5,160 bases of DNA from Rhodobiaceae bacterium. GTDB lineage: Bacteria > Pseudomonadota > Alphaproteobacteria > Parvibaculales > Parvibaculaceae. A program made the position numbers and the translations under genes. Below, one piece after another: positions 1-5,160 of this stretch (within the stretch, counting starts at the first letter, position 1; each line of letters opens with the position of its first letter). Below the pieces are notes generated by a model. It was not told the origin of the DNA, did no database searches, and saw only the letters and a program-made list of their open reading frames with translations. The stretch is from positions 1,100,976 through 1,106,135 of the forward strand of contig NVWR01000001.1 of NCBI GenBank assembly GCA_002746275.1, given 5' to 3'.

Positions 1-567
1 CACGTGGTGGCCATGGACTTCGGCATCAAGCGCAACATTCTGCGCTGCCTCGCAAGTGCGGGCTGCAAAGTAACCGTGGTGCCGGCCTCCGCCTCAGCCG
101 AAGATGTGCTGGCGCTCAAGCCTGACGGCATTTTCCTGTCCAACGGCCCCGGCGACCCGGCGGCAACCGGCAGCTACGCCGTGCCCGAAATCAAAAAACT
201 GGTGGCCAGCGGCAAGCCTGTGTTTGGCATTTGCTTGGGCCACCAGATGCTGGCACTGGCGCTAGGTGCCACGACGGAAAAAATGCATCAGGGCCATCAT
301 GGCGCCAACCATCCGGTGAAAGATTACACGACCAACAAGGTCGAGATCACCAGCATGAACCACGGCTTTACCGTGGCCCGCGAAAGCCTGCCGGACAGCG
401 TGGAAGAAACCCATGTCTCGCTGTTCGATGGCACCAATTGCGGCCTGCGCCTGAAAGACAAGCCTGTCTTCTCCGTGCAGTACCACCCGGAAGCCAGCCC
501 CGGCCCCCAGGACTCCCATTATCTTTTTGATCGCTTCGTGAATTTCATCACGGAGGCGAAGAAGTGA
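1..567 (+). CDS. carA: Carbamoyl-phosphate synthase small subunit, glutaminase domain (5' truncated)
   Basis: This is the C-terminal 188 residues of CarA, the subunit that hydrolyses glutamine and passes ammonia through a tunnel to CarB. The frame is open from base 1, so the gene begins upstream of the window; the GTG at 4 is an internal Val codon (HVVAMDFG, matching HVVAYDFG in E. coli). The whole class I glutamine amidotransferase domain is present: the NGPGDP oxyanion-side motif (142-159), the nucleophile Cys in GICLGHQ (codon 232-234), and the His/Glu pair in YHPEASPGP (codons 484-486 and 490-492). The [11 protein letters not shown] and MNHGF blocks are typical of CarA rather than other amidotransferases. 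The C-terminus [18 protein letters not shown] ends at TGA 565-567, a normal CarA length. The last 61 bases recur at 958-1018. carB, the partner gene, starts only 1149 bases later. Identification is near certain. Confidence 0.98.
   Translation, partial: HVVAMDFGIKRNILRCLASAGCKVTVVPASASAEDVLALKPDGIFLSNGPGDPAATGSYAVPEIKKLVASGKPVFGICLGHQMLALALGATTEKMHQGHHGANHPVKDYTTNKVEITSMNHGFTVARESLPDSVEETHVSLFDGTNCGLRLKDKPVFSVQYHPEASPGPQDSHYLFDRFVNFITEAKK
507..567 (+). repeat. Direct repeat copy 1: the 3' end of carA
   Basis: These 61 bases encode the last 19 residues of CarA ([10 protein letters not shown]...EAKK), plus the stop. They match 958-1018 at 58 of 61 positions, with an offset of exactly 451 bases and no gaps. 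The differences are 522 T/C (synonymous Tyr), 551 C/T (Thr to Met) and 566 G/A (TGA to TAA). Identity stops at the upstream edge (506 C versus 957 T, with no similarity further left) and right after the stop codon. This copy is continuous with the carA body and is the one that completes the functional enzyme. Confidence 0.97.
552..556 (+). promoter_or_regulatory. GGAGG Shine-Dalgarno-like motif inside the carA tail
   Basis: GGAGG spans the ACG-GAG-GCG codons near the end of carA. It lies 12 bases before an ATG at 569, just after the carA stop, and 35 bases before the ATG at 592 that begins the DUF559 protein. That makes it well placed for re-initiation after carA but too far to be a direct ribosome binding site for the ATG at 592. 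The same motif in repeat copy 2 is better placed for its downstream gene. Confidence 0.35.
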
Positions 568-591
568 GATGAACAATGCTAGCCTTGCCCC

Positions 592-927
592 ATGGTCAGT
601 GAACACGTCAAACAGCTTCGAGAAAATCTCACCGATGCCGAACTTCGGCTTTGGCATGAGGTTCGCAGGTCTGCGCTCGGACACAAATTTCGTCGCCAGC
701 ACCCGCTCGGCGAATTCACCGTCGGTTTCATCTGTCTCGCACAAAAGCTCATCGTCGAACTTGAAGACGCTCAGCCCGCTGAAACGGAGCAGCCCAACGA
801 CGACGAACGAACTCTTTGGCTCCAAAGTCAGGGATACCGCATTCTCAAAGTTGGCAAAGACGAAGTGTTGCAGAACATCGAAACCGTCCTCCAGCGCATC
901 CAAGATGAACTCAAAATTGAGCCATAG
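592..927 (+). CDS. DUF559-family (Vsr-like) endonuclease-fold protein, active site apparently degraded
   Basis: This 111-residue protein has the DUF559 layout recalled from the family: an N-terminal helix with LRENLTDAELRLWHEVR (9-25), then KFRRQHPLGEF (32-42), a VxFxCL strand (44-49), LIVELE (53-58), ERTLWLQSQGYRILK (72-86) and DEVLQNIETVLQRI (90-103). DUF559 proteins share the PD-(D/E)XK fold with Vsr mismatch endonucleases; many are small, scattered, mobile-looking genes. Two usual active-site positions are altered: the Asp of VDF is Gly45 (GGT) and the His of GGQH is Pro62 (CCC). The Glu of the IEL strand survives as Glu56. The frame is intact, so it is called a gene, but nuclease activity is doubtful. 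The ATG at 592 is chosen because the frame is closed by TAG at 580-582 and the family N-terminus starts here; no good ribosome binding site precedes it. It is enclosed by the two copies of the carA tail. Hand-counted G+C over 601-900 is about 54%. Confidence 0.85.
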   Translation: MVSEHVKQLRENLTDAELRLWHEVRRSALGHKFRRQHPLGEFTVGFICLAQKLIVELEDAQPAETEQPNDDERTLWLQSQGYRILKVGKDEVLQNIETVLQRIQDELKIEP

Positions 928-957
928 TTACAAGCAAGATTGGGAAAACTTCGAAGT

Positions 958-1018
958 CCAGGACTCCCATTACCTTTTTGATCGCTTCGTGAATTTCATC
1001 ATGGAGGCGAAGAAGTAA
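958..1018 (+). repeat. Direct repeat copy 2: duplicated carA 3' end
   Basis: This second copy of the carA terminus would read [19 protein letters not shown] followed by TAA. It is detached from any carA body: the bases just upstream (928-957) show no similarity to carA. It is the same length, phase and orientation as 507-567, with three substitutions. One of these, C to T at 1002, changes Thr to Met and creates an ATG at 1001-1003. The copy ends exactly at its stop codon, which overlaps the ATG of the next gene as TAATG. The coding pattern is preserved, suggesting that the duplication is recent or that the sequence is kept by recombination with copy 1. Confidence 0.97.
1003..1007 (+). promoter_or_regulatory. 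GGAGG ribosome binding site for the 1018 gene, supplied by the carA tail copy
   Basis: GGAGG lies 10 bases upstream of the ATG at 1018, slightly long but workable spacing, and it is the only strong motif near this start. It sits within the duplicated carA codons, so carA coding sequence is acting as the translation signal of an accessory gene. It supports choosing the ATG at 1018, which also overlaps the repeat's TAA stop. Confidence 0.6.
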
Positions 1019-1656
1019 TGCCTAGAGTATTCCCGACTTTACCTGACTTGGAAAAACTAGATCGAGCAATCGCTGTTGAGATTTTTTTCCACGCAACCGC
1101 CTCAGCTAGCCAAATACTCACGCCAAAAAACCTCGCTGACGTGCTGCCAACAAAGATTGGTCTTGGTCTTTTGCAAGAACTGATAAAGAGAATCGGCGAC
1201 AGCGATTACTGGACCAACAATAATGTGGGTTACTACCTCAAACCGGGCGCGCTGGATCTGTTCCTCACACATAACACCAAACCGGTCGACTGGGTCGAAG
1301 AGTACCTGAACGATGGTGGTGACTGGCTGACTCCAGACAGTGGATTTGGCTCTGACTACCAGCCGATAGTTGTTCCAGAGCAAATCGTTCGACTGAGTGT
1401 AAGCAAAATTCAACAAGCCATAGAGACAGTAGAAGCCGATGACTCATTAACGAATGAGCAACAAGCGCAAGCAGTATCAGAGCTTCAAGCTGCTTTGAAA
1501 ATTATTGAATCACCCCATCCAAACCGCTTCGCACTCAAACACATACTGAGAGGTCTAGGATGGCTTGGCGGACGTGTCGAGAGCGCAGTCACCTCTGATG
1601 CCATCAGTTCCGTAATCGACTACATAAAAGACAATTGGGATGATTTCATACTATAG
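1018..1656 (+). CDS. Hypothetical protein, possible N-terminal winged helix
   Basis: This is an unrecognised 212-residue soluble-looking protein without a signal peptide or clear membrane segment. Residues 10-28, 35-45 and 46-58 look like three helices, followed by a possible beta wing (DYWTNNNVGYYLKP, 63-76) and another helix (77-83). This order resembles a winged-helix DNA-binding domain, but that is inference from pattern alone. Residues 90-115 are acidic and aromatic (DWVEEYL, GGDWL). The rest has a short strand (IVRL, 123-126), a helical stretch rich in Gln and Glu (129-164, with SLTNEQQAQ), then ESPHPNRFALKHILRGLGWLGG (164-185) and a last helix. That C-terminal layout recalls a module seen at the end of various accessory proteins in Alphaproteobacteria, though no family name can be given. 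The start has a GGAGG 10 bases upstream. Hand-counted G+C over 1021-1620 is about 48%, against about 65% in a carB sample (2101-2400), which suggests acquisition. It could be regulatory or defence-related; neither is shown. Confidence 0.8.
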   Translation: MPRVFPTLPDLEKLDRAIAVEIFFHATASASQILTPKNLADVLPTKIGLGLLQELIKRIGDSDYWTNNNVGYYLKPGALDLFLTHNTKPVDWVEEYLNDGGDWLTPDSGFGSDYQPIVVPEQIVRLSVSKIQQAIETVEADDSLTNEQQAQAVSELQAALKIIESPHPNRFALKHILRGLGWLGGRVESAVTSDAISSVIDYIKDNWDDFIL

Positions 1657-1705
1657 AAGCCACTCCACATCCAAAAAACTGCGGTGTAATGCCACAAGAT
1701 CTGAA

Positions 1706-1710
1706 CCAGG
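1706..1710 (+). promoter_or_regulatory. Weak ribosome binding site of carB
   Basis: CCAGG ends six bases before the ATG at 1717. Only the AGG core fits a Shine-Dalgarno sequence. It is offered because the start is fixed independently by the CarB N-terminus [10 protein letters not shown], which matches E. coli CarB closely. No stronger motif exists in the 60 bases between the 1018 gene and carB, and no clear promoter or terminator is visible there. Confidence 0.4.
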
Positions 1711-1716
1711 TAACCC

Positions 1717-4700
1717 ATGCCAAAACGTACTGACATTAAGTCGATCATGATCATTGGCGCTGGCCCCATCGTTATTGGCCAGGCCTGCGAGTTCGACTAT
1801 TCCGGCACCCAGGCCTGTAAGGCGCTGAAAGCCGAGGGCTACCGGATCATTCTGGTAAACTCGAACCCGGCCACCATCATGACCGACCCGGATCTGGCGG
1901 ATGCGACCTACGTGGAGCCGATCACGCCGGAAATCGTTGCCCGGATCATCGAGAAAGAACGCCCCGACGCCCTGCTCCCCACCATGGGCGGACAGACTGC
2001 GCTCAACACGTCTCTGGCGCTGGCCAACGACGGCACGCTGGAAAAATTCGGCGTGGAACTGATCGGTGCCAAACAAAAAGCGATTGAGATGGCCGAGGAC
2101 CGCAAGCTGTTCCGCGAAGCCATGGACCGCATTGGCCTGGAAAACCCGCGCGCCGCCATCATCGCAGCCCCGCCCATCAAGAACGACAAGGGTGAGATCA
2201 CAGGCTATGACCGCGCCACCGGCGTAGCCCAGGCCATGCAGGTGATCGACGAGATCGGCCTGCCCGCCATCATCCGCCCCGCCTATACGCTGGGCGGCAC
2301 CGGCGGCGGCGTCGCGTATAACCGCGAGGAATATGAGCACATCATCCGCACCGGGCTTGATGCCTCTCCCGTGGCGCAAGTGCTGGTGGATGAAAGCCTG
2401 CTCGGCTGGAAAGAATTTGAGATGGAAGTGGTCCGCGACACAGCGGACAATTGCATCATCATCTGTTCCATCGAAAACGTGGACCCTATGGGCATCCATA
2501 CCGGCGACAGCATCACCGTTGCCCCAGCGCTCACGCTCTCGGACAAAGAATATCAGATCATGCGCAACGCCAGCATCGCCGTGCTGCGCGAGATCGGTGT
2601 GGAAACCGGCGGCTCCAATGTGCAGTTCGCGGTGAACCCGGCAGACGGTCGTCTTGTTGTGATTGAGATGAACCCGCGCGTCTCGCGCTCCTCTGCTCTG
2701 GCATCGAAAGCCACAGGCTTCCCCATCGCCAAGGTCGCCGCGCGCCTGGCCGTCGGCTACACGCTTGATGAGCTGATGAATGACATTACCGGCGTTACAC
2801 CGGCCGCGTTCGAGCCCACCATCGACTATGTGGTCACCAAAATTCCGCGCTTCACATTTGAGAAGTTCCCGGGTGCCGAACCTGTGCTCTCCACCGCCAT
2901 GAAGTCGGTCGGTGAAGCCATGGCCATTGGCCGCACCTTTGCCGAAAGCCTGCAGAAGGCCCTGCGCTCCATGGAGACGGGCCTCAACGGTCTGGACCCT
3001 GTGACCATCGAAGGGCTTGGCGAAGGCGACGATAAGAACGCCATGCGCAAGGCGCTTGGGCGAGCAACACCCGACCGCATTCTGGAAATTGCCCAGGCCA
3101 TGCGCATGGGGCTCGACCACGAACAGATCCACGCCTCCAGTTCCTATGACCCGTGGTTCCTGGAGCAGTTGCAAACCATCGTCGACGCGGAGAAAACCGT
3201 TGAAGAAAACGGCCTGCCCGACAATGCCGACGACCTGCGCGATCTGAAAGCTCTAGGCTTTTCCGATGTGCGCCTTGCCGAACTGGGAAACATCGACGAA
3301 GCGACAATGCGCGCAAATCGCCTCGCACTCGGTGTTAAACCAGTTTTCAAACGCATCGACACGTGCGCCGCCGAGTTCAAATCCGAAACGCCTTACATGT
3401 ACTCAACTTATGAGGCCGACTTTGCAGGCAATGCATCTTGCGAAGCCGATGTCTCAACAGCCCGCAAGGCTGTCATTCTGGGGGGTGGTCCAAACCGGAT
3501 CGGCCAGGGCATCGAGTTTGACTATTGCTGTTGTCACGCCGCTTTCGCGCTTGCAGAAGTCGACATCGAGAGCATCATGGTGAACTGCAATCCAGAAACC
3601 GTGTCCACCGACCCCGATACATCAGACCGGCTGTACTTTGAGCCGCTGACAGCGGAAGACGTACTGACCATTCTCCACCTTGAGCAGGAAAAGGGAGAGC
3701 TGCTCGGTGTCATCGTCCAGTTCGGCGGCCAGACGCCCCTGAAGCTCGCCCACGCTCTTGAGCAGGCAGGCATTCCCATTCTCGGCACCTCGCCTGATGC
3801 CATTGATCTGGCAGAGGATCGCGACCGCTTCAAAGACCTGCTCGACAGGCTGAAACTGAAGCAACCGCCCAACGGCATTGCCCGCACCGCCGACGAAGCA
3901 AAGGTGATTGCTGAGCGCATCGGCTATCCGGTTGTCATCCGCCCCTCTTACGTGCTGGGCGGACGTGGCATGGAAATCGTGCGCGACCCGGCCCACCTGG
4001 AGCGCTACATCAACGAGGCGGTCATCATATCTGGTGACAGTCCTGTGCTGATCGACTGGTATCTGAAAGACGCCATCGAAGTGGATGTTGACGCGCTGTG
4101 TGACGGCAAAGACGTTTTTATCTGCGGCATCATGGAGCATATTGAAGAAGCCGGCGTGCACTCCGGCGACAGCGCCTGTTCGCTCCCGCCTTACTCTCTG
4201 CCCGCTGACACGCTGGCCGAGATTGAACGCCAGACAAAAGAGATGGCCCTGGGCCTGAATGTTGTCGGGCTCATGAACGTACAGTTCGCGATACAAAACG
4301 GCGTCATCTATGTGCTGGAAGTCAATCCGCGTGCCTCTCGCACCGTGCCTTTCGTGGCAAAAGTTGTGGGCAAGCCCATCGCCAAAATCGCAGCTCGAAT
4401 TATGGCGGGCGAAAGCCTGGCCTCTTTCAACCTGAAAGCAAACGCGTTCGATCACATCGCCGTCAAGGAAGCCGTCTTCCCCTTCGCCCGTTTCCCCGGC
4501 GTCGACACGGTGCTTGGACCAGAAATGCGCTCCACAGGCGAAGTCATTGGCCTGGACAAGAGCTTTGGCGCGGCCTTTGCCAAAAGCCAGATCGGCGGCG
4601 GCACAGACGTACCCACCAAAGGGACTGTCTTCATCTCCGTGAAAGAGGGAGACAAAGCCCGGATCGTGGAACCAGCCGCCAAGCTCATTGCCATGGGGTT

Positions 4701-5031
4701 CACCCTGATCGCCACCCGGGGCACCGCACGTATCCTGGAAGAGGCTGGTCTCAGCATCACCGTCGTCAACAAGGTGCTTGAGGGACGTCCTCACATCGTC
4801 GATGCCCTGAAGAATGGTGAAGTGGACCTCGTGTTCAATACGACCGAGGGGGCACAGGCTCTCGAGGACTCAAAATCGATTCGCCAGACAGCGTTAATGA
4901 GTAAGGTGCCCTACTACACCACCGTCGCAGGCGCTCGAGCCGCCGTTGAGGGCATCCAGGCCGTCCGGGACGGTCAGTTGGAAGTCGCCCCTCTCCAAGA
5001 CTATCTGGCGAATACGCCACCAGCCGCATAA
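1717..5031 (+). CDS. carB: Carbamoyl-phosphate synthase large subunit
   Basis: This complete 1104-residue CarB makes carbamoyl phosphate from bicarbonate, ammonia supplied by CarA, and two ATP, feeding arginine and pyrimidine synthesis in the cytoplasm. It has two homologous ATP-grasp halves. The first (about 1-418) starts with [19 protein letters not shown] and keeps the metal ligands Gln303, Glu317 and Asn319 (E. coli 285, 299, 301). An oligomerisation region follows (about 419-575). The second half begins at [18 protein letters not shown] and keeps Gln856, Glu868 and Asn870 (E. coli 829, 841, 843). The final ~140 residues form the MGS-like allosteric domain, with RGTARIL, NKV, FNTTEG and KVPYYTT; Tyr1066 and Thr1068 correspond to ornithine-contacting Tyr1040 and Thr1042 of E. 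coli. Those numbers come from recalled alignment. An insertion near 150-175 ([15 protein letters not shown]) adds about 18 residues relative to E. coli. No frameshift or missing catalytic residue was seen. It is separated from carA by two accessory genes, and greA follows after 107 bases. Confidence 0.99.
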   Translation: MPKRTDIKSIMIIGAGPIVIGQACEFDYSGTQACKALKAEGYRIILVNSNPATIMTDPDLADATYVEPITPEIVARIIEKERPDALLPTMGGQTALNTSLALANDGTLEKFGVELIGAKQKAIEMAEDRKLFREAMDRIGLENPRAAIIAAPPIKNDKGEITGYDRATGVAQAMQVIDEIGLPAIIRPAYTLGGTGGGVAYNREEYEHIIRTGLDASPVAQVLVDESLLGWKEFEMEVVRDTADNCIIICSIENVDPMGIHTGDSITVAPALTLSDKEYQIMRNASIAVLREIGVETGGSNVQFAVNPADGRLVVIEMNPRVSRSSALASKATGFPIAKVAARLAVGYTLDELMNDITGVTPAAFEPTIDYVVTKIPRFTFEKFPGAEPVLSTAMKSVGEAMAIGRTFAESLQKALRSMETGLNGLDPVTIEGLGEGDDKNAMRKALGRATPDRILEIAQAMRMGLDHEQIHASSSYDPWFLEQLQTIVDAEKTVEENGLPDNADDLRDLKALGFSDVRLAELGNIDEATMRANRLALGVKPVFKRIDTCAAEFKSETPYMYSTYEADFAGNASCEADVSTARKAVILGGGPNRIGQGIEFDYCCCHAAFALAEVDIESIMVNCNPETVSTDPDTSDRLYFEPLTAEDVLTILHLEQEKGELLGVIVQFGGQTPLKLAHALEQAGIPILGTSPDAIDLAEDRDRFKDLLDRLKLKQPPNGIARTADEAKVIAERIGYPVVIRPSYVLGGRGMEIVRDPAHLERYINEAVIISGDSPVLIDWYLKDAIEVDVDALCDGKDVFICGIMEHIEEAGVHSGDSACSLPPYSLPADTLAEIERQTKEMALGLNVVGLMNVQFAIQNGVIYVLEVNPRASRTVPFVAKVVGKPIAKIAARIMAGESLASFNLKANAFDHIAVKEAVFPFARFPGVDTVLGPEMRSTGEVIGLDKSFGAAFAKSQIGGGTDVPTKGTVFISVKEGDKARIVEPAAKLIAMGFTLIATRGTARILEEAGLSITVVNKVLEGRPHIVDALKNGEVDLVFNTTEGAQALEDSKSIRQTALMSKVPYYTTVAGARAAVEGIQAVRDGQLEVAPLQDYLANTPPAA

Positions 5032-5138
5032 GGGGCTGCAGAATTCCCAATTGACGAACGCGGCAACGCTGTCCGAAGATAGGACACGCCCTCCCGATAT
5101 TCGAGCGACGGCCACAAAAAAGAAAGACTGCCAGTAAT
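5032..5138 (+). other. carB-greA intergenic region, no clear signal
   Basis: These 107 bases show no gene. TTGACG at 5051-5056 resembles a -35 box, but no acceptable -10 box lies 16-18 bases downstream. A five-pair inverted repeat TGTCC/GGACA (5070-5074 with 5082-5086, seven-base loop) has no following T-run, so it is not a convincing terminator. greA is therefore either read through from carB or has a promoter that cannot be recognised here. Confidence 0.5.
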
Positions 5139-5160
5139 ATGGAAAAAGTGCCGATGACTT
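5139..5160 (+). CDS. greA: Transcription elongation factor GreA, first codons only (3' cut by window end)
   Basis: Only seven codons are visible, reading MEKVPMT, which is the typical beginning of GreA in Alphaproteobacteria. GreA rescues backtracked RNA polymerase by stimulating cleavage of the transcript 3' end. The position directly downstream of carB on the same strand agrees with the recalled carB-greA order in this class. The ribosome binding site is poor: an A/G-rich stretch (AAAAAAGAAAG, 5115-5125) lies somewhat far upstream. The call rests on seven residues plus context, so it is probable rather than proven. Confidence 0.75.

Noticed and set aside
262..903. A long antisense open frame across the carA end and the DUF559 gene.
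   Set aside because: It lies opposite two recognised genes, crosses their boundary, and has no family features; it is a by-product of codon bias.
569..1018. A 149-codon open frame that starts two bases after the carA stop, has GGAGG 12 bases upstream, and runs in frame into carA tail copy 2.
   Set aside because: Over most of its length it is the +2 frame of the DUF559 gene and reads as Ser/Lys-rich sequence without family resemblance, whereas the 592 frame clearly matches DUF559. Entering the tail in frame has a one-in-three chance. Translation is not excluded, but nothing supports it.
1651..3174. A 507-codon antisense open frame opposite carB, and a similar 390-codon one at 3622-4794.
   Set aside because: Both are opposite highly conserved CarB coding sequence and show the His/Asp/Gly-rich composition typical of reverse-complement frames in G+C-rich genes.
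1717..5031. Internal similarity between the two halves of carB, considered as a recent duplication.
   Set aside because: This is the ancient internal duplication common to all CarB proteins; the halves are far diverged at DNA level.
5051..5081. A possible greA promoter with TTGACG as the -35 box.
   Set aside because: No acceptable -10 hexamer lies at 16-18 bases spacing; the nearest A/T-rich match (AAGATA) is at 19 bases and is poor.
5070..5086. An inverted repeat TGTCC/GGACA as a carB terminator.
   Set aside because: The stem is only five pairs and has no downstream T-run, so it could easily arise by chance.

Overview
The window is a core pyrimidine/arginine locus from a proteobacterium, very probably an alphaproteobacterium. 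It reads carA (3' end only), then two accessory genes, carB (complete), and the first codons of greA. The alphaproteobacterial call is inference. It rests on the carA-carB-greA order, on CarB being 1104 residues with a short insertion near residues 150-175 compared with the 1073-residue E. coli protein (recalled alignment), and on the GreA-like start MEKVPMT. No database search was possible.

Layout, all on the + strand: 1-567 is the glutaminase half of CarA, cut by the window edge. 592-927 is a small DUF559-family (Vsr-like, PD-(D/E)XK fold) protein whose catalytic positions look damaged. 958-1018 is a second copy of the last 61 bases of carA (58/61 identical to 507-567). 1018-1656 is an unrecognised 212-residue protein, possibly with a winged helix at its N-terminus, in DNA clearly poorer in G+C than its neighbours. 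1717-5031 is carB. 5139 to the window end is the start of greA. No tRNA, rRNA, CRISPR array, insertion sequence or convincing terminator was seen.

CarA releases ammonia from glutamine and CarB turns ammonia, bicarbonate and two ATP into carbamoyl phosphate for arginine and pyrimidine synthesis. The two genes are normally neighbours, but here 1149 bases lie between them. The most notable feature is that the carA 3' end is present twice, once on each side of the DUF559 gene, in direct orientation, and each copy ends in a stop codon. The DUF559 gene plus one tail copy therefore forms a 451-base repeat unit that could be gained or lost without damaging CarA. Each tail copy also carries GGAGG in its last codons and so could supply a ribosome binding site to whatever follows. 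The preferred reading is that the end of carA is an entry point for small cargo genes, and that two cargo units are stacked here.
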